NCBI RefSeq assembly: GCF_002163585.1
Contig: NZ_CP015579.1
Coordinates: 3,720,001 to 3,784,000, forward strand
DNA length: 64,000 bases
Source: Tatumella citrea
GTDB lineage: Bacteria > Pseudomonadota > Gammaproteobacteria > Enterobacterales > Enterobacteriaceae
Direction: 5' to 3'
The first letter of the stretch is position 1; each line of letters begins with the position of its first letter. The notes under the pieces were generated by a model that was given only the letters and a program-made list of their open reading frames with translations, ran no database searches and was not told the DNA's origin. Position numbers and translations under genes: made by a program. This document shows, piece by piece, positions 10,041 to 17,817 of this stretch.

Positions 10041-10071
10041 TCCCCCTCCACGGAGGGGGATTTTTGTTTTT
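10041..10071 (+). terminator. Intrinsic terminator of frmRA
   Basis: Nine-base stem TCCCCCTCC / GGAGGGGGA around a two-base AC turn (in practice a shorter stem with a larger loop), followed immediately by TTTTTGTTTTT. It begins seven bases after the frmA stop. Confidence 0.9.
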
Positions 10072-10140
10072 CCATCGTTTTTCCCACGAATCATTACACA
10101 CCCTCATCGTTGCTCTCTGCTGATGCACTTCCCTGTAAGT

Positions 10141-10244
10141 TGCGCTCTGACTGTGCACTCTGTTGCCCTTTCTAATGATCGAAAAAATCAACTTCATGAT
10201 TTTTAACAACAAAAATTCATAACGATCCTGGCATGATTCATGCT
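10141..10244 (+). promoter_or_regulatory. Predicted sigma-54 promoter with NtrC enhancer and IHF-like site
   Basis: TGGCATGATTCATGCT (10229-10244) matches the sigma-54 consensus TGGCACRNNNNTTGCW at all but two positions, with the -24 GG and -12 GC exactly ten bases apart. TGCGCTCTGACTGTGCA (10141-10157) is a 17-bp near-palindrome of the NtrC type (TGCAC-N7-GTGCA), about 105 bp upstream of the expected start. Between them AATCAACTTCATG (10186-10198) is one base off the IHF consensus. This is the standard layout of a nitrogen-starvation promoter and serves the ABC/hydrolase operon starting at 10313. Confidence 0.75.
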
Positions 10245-10312
10245 TATTTAATTTCATTCAAGTAACTTGAATTTAAATCAATAACTGGACAGAGCCCCAC
10301 GGAGAGTTGAAC

Positions 10313-11167
10313 ATGCGATTTCCACGACTGAGACTGACTACTGCCGCTGTTGTTTCATGTGCCCTGTTGGCGGCATCTGCCGCAGCACATGCCGAAGATT
10401 TACTGGCAAGAATTAAACAGAATAAACAAATCACTATCGCCACTGAGGCGCGCTATGCACCATTTGAATCTGTAGTAGACGGAAAGATCGTGGGCTTCGA
10501 TGTCGATCTGATGAACTACATCCTGAAACAACTGCCTGGTGTCAAAGTGAAACAGTTGGATCTGCCTTTCCAGAGTATCCTGCCGGGTCTGGATGCGAAA
10601 AAATTCGATTTTGTCGTTACCGCGGTGACCGTTAATAAGCAACGGATGGATAATTTTGCTTTTTCTTCTGCAATTGCCGAATCCACGGTGGCATTGCTTA
10701 AACGTAATGATGATAACTCGATTAAATCCCCGGAAGATCTGAGCGGCAAAGTCGTGGGTTCACAGGCGGGTTCCGGTCAGTTACAGATTCTGCAGGATTA
10801 CAACCAGCATCTGAAAAGCGAAGGCAAACCTGGCATTAAAGAAATACGTCAGTATGTCAGTTTTGACGAAGCCTATGCTGACCTTGCCACACATCGTCTG
10901 GACGGTGTAGCCCAGTCACTGGCCAATCTTGGCCCGTTAATCAAAGCGCGGCCAGGTGTGTTCGCCACCCTGCCTGAAATGCTGGGTCCGAAAACCTATT
11001 TTGGCTGGGTTGGACGTAAAGATGCTGACAGCCAGTCTCTGGTGACCTTCTTTAGCGATGGCATCGCCCGGGCTGAAAAAGACGGCACCCTGACGCGCCT
11101 GCAGCAGAAATGGTTTGGCTTTACCACACAGCTGCCACAAGGCCCGATGCCGGTACCTAAGATCTAA
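10313..11167 (+). CDS. Amino-acid-type ABC transporter, periplasmic substrate-binding protein
   Basis: 284-residue family 3 solute-binding protein. A signal peptide (MRFPRLRLTTAAVVS..., cleavage near AAAHAED) precedes the family opening ITIATEARYAPFE and GFDVDLMNYI. I chose ATG 10313, six bases after GGAGAG; the TTG at 10307 abuts that site and is unlikely. It heads a six-gene nitrogen-regulated operon. The downstream amidohydrolase and DUF1989 protein suggest the ligand is a ureide, carbamoyl compound or other nitrogen-rich molecule; this is inferred from context only. Confidence 0.88.
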   Translation: MRFPRLRLTTAAVVSCALLAASAAAHAEDLLARIKQNKQITIATEARYAPFESVVDGKIVGFDVDLMNYILKQLPGVKVKQLDLPFQSILPGLDAKKFDFVVTAVTVNKQRMDNFAFSSAIAESTVALLKRNDDNSIKSPEDLSGKVVGSQAGSGQLQILQDYNQHLKSEGKPGIKEIRQYVSFDEAYADLATHRLDGVAQSLANLGPLIKARPGVFATLPEMLGPKTYFGWVGRKDADSQSLVTFFSDGIARAEKDGTLTRLQQKWFGFTTQLPQGPMPVPKI

Positions 11168-11178
11168 GGCAGGCACTG

Positions 11179-11838
11179 ATGACTGATTTTATTCAACGGC
11201 TGGTGATGTATATCCCACAGTTGCGTCACGGAGCAATGGTGACACTTACACTGTGTGTGGCAGGGATGGCAATTGGCTTTGTTCTGGCAGTGTTGCTCTG
11301 CCAGCTGAGCCAGTCACGGCATAAAAGCCTGCAAGCCTTCTGTGGCGTTTATTGCAGTTTCTTTCGGGGCACGCCATTACTGGCACAATTGCTGTTGTGC
11401 TTTTATCTGCCTACCGCTCTGGGGCTGGATATTCCCGGCACTATGGCCGCCATTATTGTGCTGGCAATGAATACTTCAGCTTATCAGTCACAGATTCTGC
11501 GCAGTGGATTCGATGCCATACCCGGGGGGCAGCTTGAAGCTGCCGCCATTTTTGGGATCAGCCGTTTCAGAACATTGTGCAGCATTCAGCTACCTCAGGT
11601 TTTACGTTTAACCCTCAGCGCACTGGTGTCGGAGTTAATCGATGTCATTAAAGTCTCGGCCGTCGTTTCTGTAGTTTCGGTGACAGACCTGATGCGTGTG
11701 GGGCAGCAGTTGGTTTCTCAGACTTACCGGCCACTGGAAGTTTATCTGGTCACTGCAGTGTTCTATCTGCTGCTGACCAGTTTACTGTCGATGGCCGCCT
11801 CGCTGCTGGAAAAACGTTGGAAGGAGCGCTATCAGTGA
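11179..11838 (+). CDS. ABC transporter permease (HisMQ family)
   Basis: 219-residue inner-membrane permease. It carries hydrophobic segments and the EAA loop (LEAAAIFGISRFRTL followed by QLPQVLRL). It lies 11 bp after the binding-protein gene and overlaps the next permease by a GTGA junction. It should pair with the 215-residue permease to form the channel. Confidence 0.9.
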   Translation: MTDFIQRLVMYIPQLRHGAMVTLTLCVAGMAIGFVLAVLLCQLSQSRHKSLQAFCGVYCSFFRGTPLLAQLLLCFYLPTALGLDIPGTMAAIIVLAMNTSAYQSQILRSGFDAIPGGQLEAAAIFGISRFRTLCSIQLPQVLRLTLSALVSELIDVIKVSAVVSVVSVTDLMRVGQQLVSQTYRPLEVYLVTAVFYLLLTSLLSMAASLLEKRWKERYQ

Positions 11839-12482
11839 ATGCCTACCTCACCGATTTCCCGCTATTTGTTCACGCTTTACTGGTGACCTTACAAGTAAGC
11901 CTGGCTGCAGCCTTACTGGGCGGATTACTGGGATTCGGGCTGAATGCTCTGCGGCTCACCCTGCCGGTTTTCGTGCTGCCTTACCGCTTTTACATCTGGA
12001 TTATTCGCGGAACACCCTATCTGGCACAGCTGTTTGTTGCCTATTTTGGCCTGGCAGTCATTGGAATCACTCTCAGTGCAGTACAGGCCACAATATTGTC
12101 TCTGGCTTTATACAGTGCTGCGTATTTTGCCGAATTGTTTCGTACCGCATGGAATACTGTCCCGGCGGGTCATATTGAGGCAGCCCGTGTCCACGGAATC
12201 CCTGGCCGGCGTATTTTCTGGCATATTCAGGCACCGCAGGCATTCAGCTTCTGTCTGCCATTGCTCGGTAACCAGGTCATTCTGACCATTAAAGAGAGTG
12301 CCGTCGCCTCCATTATTACTGTGCCTGAACTGACCATGACCGCAGGCCAGATTGTCAGTGACACCTTTTCCTATGTGGTGCCATATACCTTGCTGGTGCT
12401 GAGCTATTGGTTCCTGACGCAGAGTGTCACCGTTATTTTTCGTTTCGCCGCACAGCGAACCAACCGTTATCTCAAAGGATGA
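11835..12482 (+). CDS. ABC transporter permease (HisMQ family)
   Basis: 215-residue partner permease. The GTG at 11835 is chosen because AAGGAG lies eight bases upstream and the codon overlaps the stop of the preceding gene; a TTG further upstream would lie before that site. The EAA loop reads IEAARVHGIPGRRIFW. The RGTPYLAQLF segment is typical of polar amino-acid permeases. It is followed after four bases by the ATPase gene. Confidence 0.88.
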   Translation: MNAYLTDFPLFVHALLVTLQVSLAAALLGGLLGFGLNALRLTLPVFVLPYRFYIWIIRGTPYLAQLFVAYFGLAVIGITLSAVQATILSLALYSAAYFAELFRTAWNTVPAGHIEAARVHGIPGRRIFWHIQAPQAFSFCLPLLGNQVILTIKESAVASIITVPELTMTAGQIVSDTFSYVVPYTLLVLSYWFLTQSVTVIFRFAAQRTNRYLKG

Positions 12483-12486
12483 TCGT

Positions 12487-13299
12487 ATGACAACCCTTCC
12501 GCTTCTGGAGCTACGCTCCGTGGGTAAATCTTACGGCTCACATCGTGTGCTCAGTGATATCAGTTTGCAGGTGATGCCTGGTGAAATTGTTTCGCTGATC
12601 GGCCCATCCGGGTCAGGAAAAACCACCGCTCTGCGGTGTATGAACTTTCTTGAAACCTACGATGAAGGTGAAGTCATTATTGCCGGTCAGTTGCTCGGTT
12701 ACAGTGGCAGTCAGCGCGGTGCCAGATTTCAGGACAGCCCGGCCGCCATTGCTGAAGTGCGTCGCCCGTTATCGATGGTCTTTCAGCAGTTCAATCTGTG
12801 GCCACATATGACTGTGCTGGAAAATGTCATGGCGCCGCTGGTTCTGGGAAAAAATATCGCGAAACACCAGGCTCAGAATCAGGCGATTGCTGCACTCGAC
12901 AGAGTCGGAATGCGGCAGAAAATGTCTGCTTTTCCGGCACGCTTATCTGGCGGACAACAGCAGCGGGTGGGTATTGCGCGGGCACTGGCTGTCGAACCAC
13001 AACTGATGTTGCTGGATGAACCGACCTCTGCACTCGACCCTGAGCTGGTTGAAGAGGTACTGCAGGTCATTTCATCACTGGCCAGCGCCGGCATGACCAT
13101 GGTGATGGTCACCCATGAGATGAGCTTTGCTGCCAAAATTTCCAGTCAGGTGGTGTTTATGGAAGCCGGGAAAATTATCGAAACCGGCCCGCCACAAAAA
13201 CTGTTTCATACCCCGGAGACAGAACGCTTACAAACTTTCCTGCGCCCCTGGTTTAACCGCAGTCTTAATTTTTCTGATAACAAGGAACGTGTGTCATGA
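12487..13299 (+). CDS. ABC transporter ATP-binding protein
   Basis: 270-residue ATPase of the polar amino-acid class. Walker A is GPSGSGKTT, the signature LSGGQQQRVG, and Walker B LMLLDEPTSALDPE, followed by the switch histidine in VTHEMSF. Start 12487 (MTTLPLLEL) follows AAAGGA; the longer frame would run back into the permease gene. The stop overlaps the start of the amidohydrolase gene (ATGA), a sign that transport and catabolism are co-translated. Confidence 0.92.
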   Translation: MTTLPLLELRSVGKSYGSHRVLSDISLQVMPGEIVSLIGPSGSGKTTALRCMNFLETYDEGEVIIAGQLLGYSGSQRGARFQDSPAAIAEVRRPLSMVFQQFNLWPHMTVLENVMAPLVLGKNIAKHQAQNQAIAALDRVGMRQKMSAFPARLSGGQQQRVGIARALAVEPQLMLLDEPTSALDPELVEEVLQVISSLASAGMTMVMVTHEMSFAAKISSQVVFMEAGKIIETGPPQKLFHTPETERLQTFLRPWFNRSLNFSDNKERVS

Positions 13300-14555
13300 G
13301 TGATTCCTGTGCCGGGAAACTGGCAATGGCCGTCAGCCAACAGCGCCTGACTGATTCGCTGGAATATCTGGCCAGCTTCGGTTCCACCGGAGATGGCGGG
13401 GTCAACCGTCAGGCACTGTCAGAGCAGGATCTGCAGGCCAGACAATGGCTGGTTGAACGGGCCGTGTCGCTGGGTTGTAGCGTGTTTACCGATGACTGCG
13501 CCAATCTGTTTTTCCGTCGTGCCGGAACCTCAGACCTGCCGCCGGTCGTCACCGGCAGCCATATCGACACTCAGCCGTGCGGCGGAAAATATGATGGCTG
13601 CCTGGGAGTCATGGCCGGATTCGAATGCCTTGCCGCATTGAATGATGCCGGTATTTCTACCTTACGTCCGATAGAAGTCGCCATCTGGATGAATGAAGAA
13701 GGCAGCCGTTTCTCGCCAGGCGCGATGGGTTCCAGCGCATTTGTCCATCCTGAACGCCTGCCACTCTATCTGCAGGCTACCGATGCGGATCAGGTGACTT
13801 TGCAGCAAGCATTAACTGATCATCATCAGGCGTTCCCTGATCTGCCACACCGTGCAGCAATCCCGATGTCCGCATTCCTTGAACTGCATATCGAACAAGG
13901 CCCGGTACTGGAAAATGCTGGGATAACTCTCGGGGCTGTCACTGGCATTCAGGGGGTTCGCTGGTATCAGGTGGTTTGTGAGGGAAGCGCTGCACATGCA
14001 GGCACCACTCCGATGCATATGCGGCGTGATGCTATGTCACTGGCGATTGCTGCCACAGAGCAGCTTCGCCGGTTAGGGGATACTCTGGCGGGGAGTGAGC
14101 TGCGCATTACCTTTGGCCGCTGGCAGGTAGAACCAAATGCTATCAATACCATTCCTTCCAGAGTGACGTTTAGTGTGGATTTCCGGCATGCAGACCCGGC
14201 GGTACTGGAAGCTTTCGATCAGCAACTGACAGAGTGCTTACCTGAATATTGCCAGGCCACTGCCGGTTTTATCCACCCACCCGTGCAGTTCCCTGACACG
14301 ATTGTCGGTACCGTCACCGCCGCCTGTCAGGCACTGAACCAACCGTTTATTACCCTGCGATCAGGCGCATTCCACGATGCGATGTACCTGGCCGCCCATT
14401 GCCCGACCGGAATGATCTTTGTTCCGAGCCGGGACGGTATCAGCCATAACCCCGCAGAATTTACTGAACCTGCGGATCTTACCGCTGGCACCCGGATCCT
14501 TGCCTGGTGTCTGGCCGAACTTGCTAATCAATCTGAATCACCGGAGAGTTTATGA
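13296..14555 (+). CDS. M20-family zinc amidohydrolase (allantoate amidohydrolase / N-carbamoyl-amino-acid hydrolase type)
   Basis: 419-residue metal-dependent hydrolase that should cleave a ureido or carbamoyl C-N bond and release ammonia. The two-metal site is visible: GSHIDTQPCGGKYDG (H89, D100), NEEGSRF (E134/E135), the ELHIEQGP helix, the HAGTTPM dimerisation-domain motif, and GAFHDAM supplying the C-terminal histidine. Relatives include AllC, beta-ureidopropionase and HyuC. The gene is fused into the transporter operon by overlapping start and stop codons on both sides. Allantoate is a sensible guess because purine-catabolic genes lie downstream, but no allantoinase or urate oxidase is visible, so the substrate stays open. 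Confidence 0.85.
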   Translation: MSDSCAGKLAMAVSQQRLTDSLEYLASFGSTGDGGVNRQALSEQDLQARQWLVERAVSLGCSVFTDDCANLFFRRAGTSDLPPVVTGSHIDTQPCGGKYDGCLGVMAGFECLAALNDAGISTLRPIEVAIWMNEEGSRFSPGAMGSSAFVHPERLPLYLQATDADQVTLQQALTDHHQAFPDLPHRAAIPMSAFLELHIEQGPVLENAGITLGAVTGIQGVRWYQVVCEGSAAHAGTTPMHMRRDAMSLAIAATEQLRRLGDTLAGSELRITFGRWQVEPNAINTIPSRVTFSVDFRHADPAVLEAFDQQLTECLPEYCQATAGFIHPPVQFPDTIVGTVTAACQALNQPFITLRSGAFHDAMYLAAHCPTGMIFVPSRDGISHNPAEFTEPADLTAGTRILAWCLAELANQSESPESL

Positions 14556-15250
14556 ACGAGAACACTTACCCTGCCTGCTGCCATAAAGATAACGGCACCT
14601 CATTAGGCCATAACGCAACGCTTGAACAACCTATTTCGGCTGATGGCACCCCGGAAACCGGCAAAACCTATACCGTTCCTGCGCGTTGTGGACGGGCTGT
14701 GAAACTGAAAAAAGGCCAGGTGATCACTATCACCAATACCCACGGGACGCAGGTCTGTGACACGTGGATGTTTAATGCAGAAGATATGAGCGAGTTCCTG
14801 TCAATGGAGCATGCCCGTGCCTTTATCGATAAAATCATTCCTAAGCCAGGCGATTTACTGGTCACCAACCAGCGACGGCCGATTGGTGAACTGATTGCAG
14901 ACACCTCGCCGGGGATTCACGATACCCTGATGGCAGCCTGTGATTTGTATCGTTATACTAATCTTGGTGTTGAAGGCTACCACGACAGCTGTGCTGACAA
15001 TATGCGGATGGCGTTAAATGCTATCGGTCTACGCGCCAGAGAAGTTCCACAGCCGTTTAACTTATGGATGAACATTCCGGTGAAACCGGATTACACTGTT
15101 GACTGGTTGCCGCCGGTATCAAAACCGGGCGATTATGTACAGATTCGTGCCACGATGGATTGTGTGGTAGTGATGTCCGCCTGCCCTCAGGACATTGTGC
15201 CAATCAATGACTTAAATCCGGTCGATGTGCATTTTGTGGTCAACGACTGA
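14552..15250 (+). CDS. DUF1989 / urea-carboxylase-associated family protein
   Basis: 232-residue soluble protein of the DUF1989 family, known from gene clusters for urea amidolyase and related nitrogen metabolism but without a firmly assigned reaction. It has conserved short motifs: VPARCGRAV, NTHGTQVCDTW (about residues 65-75), a SPGIHDTLM segment, and the C-terminal MSACPQDI with a cysteine. The conserved Cys and His residues would suit a metal site or thiol chemistry. The ATG overlaps the stop of the amidohydrolase, so the two products are probably made in equal amounts and act on the same compound. It is the last gene before a terminator. Confidence 0.82.
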   Translation: MNENTYPACCHKDNGTSLGHNATLEQPISADGTPETGKTYTVPARCGRAVKLKKGQVITITNTHGTQVCDTWMFNAEDMSEFLSMEHARAFIDKIIPKPGDLLVTNQRRPIGELIADTSPGIHDTLMAACDLYRYTNLGVEGYHDSCADNMRMALNAIGLRAREVPQPFNLWMNIPVKPDYTVDWLPPVSKPGDYVQIRATMDCVVVMSACPQDIVPINDLNPVDVHFVVND

Positions 15251-15258
15251 TATTACTG

Positions 15259-15283
15259 ACGGCCTCATGATGAGGTCGTTTTT
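15259..15283 (+). terminator. Intrinsic terminator after the ABC/amidohydrolase/DUF1989 operon
   Basis: Stem ACGGCCTCA (15259-15267) / TGAGGTCGT (15271-15279), with one G-U pair and a short loop, then TTTTT. It separates the six-gene operon from the regulator gene that starts 18 bp later, which may be expressed by read-through or from a weak promoter of its own. Confidence 0.8.
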
Positions 15284-15300
15284 CATTCCAGAGAGTACTG

Positions 15301-15915
15301 ATGGCTAATACTGAAAAAAAAACCGCGCAGAATGCACCTTCAGGAAATTCCGCCAGCCTGCCAGGGCTGGGAGGCCGGCTTAAACATGCCCGGCTGGTTG
15401 CAGAGCTGACACTCAAACAAGTCGCAGTACAGGCTGGTTGTTCTGAAAGCCTGATTTCCAAACTCGAACACGATGCCGCTTCACCATCGCTGGCGATGCT
15501 TCACCGCCTGGCACGCGCCCTCAATACCAATATTTCAGATCTGACTGCCGAAACCTGGGAACAGGAAGAACCGGTGCAGACAGCATCAAAACGTTCCCGG
15601 ACCCGGTTTGTTAAACGCAATAAAGGTGGAGGTATTGAGCTGGAACGGCTGACGCCTTCCCGTAAAGGAATGTTATTACAGGGGAATATTCATATTATTG
15701 CCCCCGATACCCGCAGTGACGGGCTGATTGAACATCAGGGTGAAGAGATGGGCTATGTATTAAAAGGGAGTATTGAACTGATTCTGGGTGACAAAAGCTA
15801 TTCGCTGTCTGCCGGGGATTCATTCCATTTTCCCAGCCACATCCCTCACGGCTATCATAACCACGGGGATGAAGAAGCTCAGGTGCTCTGGGTGAATACC
15901 CCGGTCACTTTCTGA
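15301..15915 (+). CDS. XRE-family regulator with C-terminal cupin domain
   Basis: 204-residue regulator. An N-terminal helix-turn-helix (about residues 22-76, LKHARLVAELTLKQVAVQAGCSESLISKLE) is followed by a cupin fold (about 125-200) with HQGEEMGYVLKGSIELILG and the metal-type HFPSHIPHGYHN motif. Such proteins often sense a small metabolite through the cupin and control the adjacent catabolic genes. Its position between the ABC/hydrolase operon and the purine permease operon makes both likely targets. The ligand is not known. Confidence 0.88.
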   Translation: MANTEKKTAQNAPSGNSASLPGLGGRLKHARLVAELTLKQVAVQAGCSESLISKLEHDAASPSLAMLHRLARALNTNISDLTAETWEQEEPVQTASKRSRTRFVKRNKGGGIELERLTPSRKGMLLQGNIHIIAPDTRSDGLIEHQGEEMGYVLKGSIELILGDKSYSLSAGDSFHFPSHIPHGYHNHGDEEAQVLWVNTPVTF

Positions 15916-16413
15916 CAGCCTGCCAGGCTGTTTATTCCACTCAGCAGCAGGCCACAGGCTGATGTTTACCAGCTATATGATGGCTGCTGCGTCTGAAACA
16001 TTAAAATCATTCCATTGATAATCTGCGACCTTAAGTTTCACCTCACCTGATGCCCTCCACACAGAAAAATGAAGACTCACATCGGAAAGATAATAATTAT
16101 TCTTATTATTATAAACAGGTTACCCGCCTGACAATGGTTTCCTTCCCCACAATACACGGCGGATTTTCTGAAATTGCCTCACGCCAGACAACGGTGCATA
16201 AGCATCAAATTGGTGCATCACTGCAAACCAATGAACCAAAAAACAACAAATCCATAAATTGTGAGCCGGTTGTTTCATAAAAGTCATCTGCGATAAATTT
16301 TCTTTAATTCGCCGTGAGTTAGCAATTTCTTAACGATGGCGAGCCTGTGCATGTCGCGATATGGCCTGATTATTGCTTTGGTAAGAAACTTTCGTTTCCC
16401 CGGAGCCAACCCG
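15916..16413 (+). promoter_or_regulatory. Regulatory region with sigma-54 promoter and NtrC-like sites
   Basis: 498 bp without a convincing gene. TGGCCTGATTATTGCT (16362-16377) matches the sigma-54 consensus except at two positions, with -24 GG and -12 GC ten bases apart; transcription should start near 16388. AGCATCAAATTGGTGCA (16201-16217) fits the NtrC consensus at about 13 of 17 positions, and another GGTGCA half-site lies at 16193-16198. A small hairpin (ACAGCC/GGCTGT, 15915-15931) may end the regulator transcript. A 76-codon ORF at 16050 lacks a ribosome-binding site and is probably spurious. Confidence 0.72.
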
Positions 16414-17817
16414 ATGAAGACTCAACGTGATACTGGGCTGTTGTATGGCCTGAATGAGAAAATACCGACCGTCCCTGCGATTTTTACCGCTATTCAGCAC
16501 ATGCTGGCCAGTATCGTCGGTATTATCACCCCGCCACTGATCATTGGTTCAACTCTGGGGCTGAATGCTTACATGCCTTACCTGATCAGCATGTCACTGT
16601 TTGCATCCGGTCTGGGGACTATTCTGCAGGCCGGGCGTTTCTTTTCTATCGGGGCGGGAATGATTTGTCTGCAGGGCACCAGCTTTGCGTTTCTGGGTGT
16701 GATTATCTCCGGTGGGATGATGATCAAAGGCCAGGGCGGAACGCCGGAGCAGATTCTGGCCATGATTTTCGGTTGTAACCTGGTGGCAGCCATTATTCCA
16801 CTGATCGTTAGCCGCTTTATTCATACCTTTTCACGACTGCTGACCCCGCTGGTGACCGGTAGTGTGATTGTACTGATCGGTATTAGCCTGATTAAAGTCA
16901 GCATCAGTGACTGGGGCGGCGGTTTCGGGGCAGCAGATTTCGGTTCTCCGCATAATCTGGGTCTGGGCGCACTGACTCTGGTTGTCATTGTACTGATGAA
17001 TTGCAGTCGCTCACCGTGGCTACGACTGTCCGGGATTGTTACCGGCATTGTGGTTGGTAGTGTGGCCGCCTGGCTGACAGGTTCTTTCCATCCACAGTTT
17101 ACTTCTGGTGGAGAACTACTGACAGTGCCGGTTCCATTCCGCTTTGGTGTAGCGTTTAACCTGAGCGTGTTTATCCCAATTGCTCTGGTATCACTGATTT
17201 CGATTATCGAAGCCGTAGGTGACCTGACAGCCAACTGTATGCTGTCAAAACAACCGGTTGAAGGTCCTGAATTTGAAAAACGTATCAAAGGCGGGATTCT
17301 CGGTGACGGTGTCAGCTGCATTCTGGCCGCTGCTTTTTCCTCTTTCCCGAATACCACGTTTGCACAGAATAATGGCGTGATTCAGATGACCCAGGTGGCC
17401 AGCCGCTATGCGGGCTTCTGGATTGGCGGCATCTTTGTGCTGCTCGGCCTGTTCCCGATGTTTAGCCATGTACTGGAACAACTGCCGCCTCCGGTTCTCG
17501 GTGGTGCCACACTGGTCATGTTCGGTAATGTTGTCGCGGCAGGCATTCGTATTATGACCCGCGAAACTATAGACAACCGGGGCATGCTGATTATTGCCAT
17601 CTCATTTGGTGTTGGTCTGGGTATTGAAGCTCAACCGGATGTGATTAAAGAACTGCCAGCCTTTGCACGCACCCTGCTCCAGAGCGCGGTCACCAGCGGT
17701 GGTATTCTGGCAATTCTGCTGAACCTGGTGCTTCCCCGCTCAAAGCATAAAGCCGAAGTAAATACTCACATTCAGAATGATAGCAACACTTCAATTTCGG
17801 GAGAAACTCATGTCTGA
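16414..17817 (+). CDS. NCS2-family purine (xanthine/urate-type) permease
   Basis: 467-residue membrane transporter importing a purine base with protons. NCS2 hallmarks are the glutamine-histidine pair of TM1 (AIQHMLASIVG), an early LQGTSFAFLG segment, and the NTTFAQNNGVIQMT signature that closely resembles XanQ. I chose ATG 16414 (MKTQRDTG) because it follows GGAG and lies after the predicted sigma-54 start; the longer frame from 16336 would begin upstream of that promoter. Substrate could be xanthine, urate, guanine or 8-oxoguanine, given the deaminase encoded next. Confidence 0.87.
   Translation: MKTQRDTGLLYGLNEKIPTVPAIFTAIQHMLASIVGIITPPLIIGSTLGLNAYMPYLISMSLFASGLGTILQAGRFFSIGAGMICLQGTSFAFLGVIISGGMMIKGQGGTPEQILAMIFGCNLVAAIIPLIVSRFIHTFSRLLTPLVTGSVIVLIGISLIKVSISDWGGGFGAADFGSPHNLGLGALTLVVIVLMNCSRSPWLRLSGIVTGIVVGSVAAWLTGSFHPQFTSGGELLTVPVPFRFGVAFNLSVFIPIALVSLISIIEAVGDLTANCMLSKQPVEGPEFEKRIKGGILGDGVSCILAAAFSSFPNTTFAQNNGVIQMTQVASRYAGFWIGGIFVLLGLFPMFSHVLEQLPPPVLGGATLVMFGNVVAAGIRIMTRETIDNRGMLIIAISFGVGLGIEAQPDVIKELPAFARTLLQSAVTSGGILAILLNLVLPRSKHKAEVNTHIQNDSNTSISGETHV

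Noticed and set aside
16050..16280. 76-codon ORF before the purine permease gene
   Set aside because: It lacks a ribosome-binding site, has low-complexity composition, and overlaps the NtrC-like enhancer sites.
16341..16352. Possible second sigma-54 site GATGGCGAGCCTGTGCAT
   Set aside because: The spacing between GG and GC is nine bases instead of ten.
16336..16413. Longer start for the NCS2 permease
   Set aside because: It lies upstream of the predicted sigma-54 transcript start; ATG 16414 has its own ribosome-binding site.
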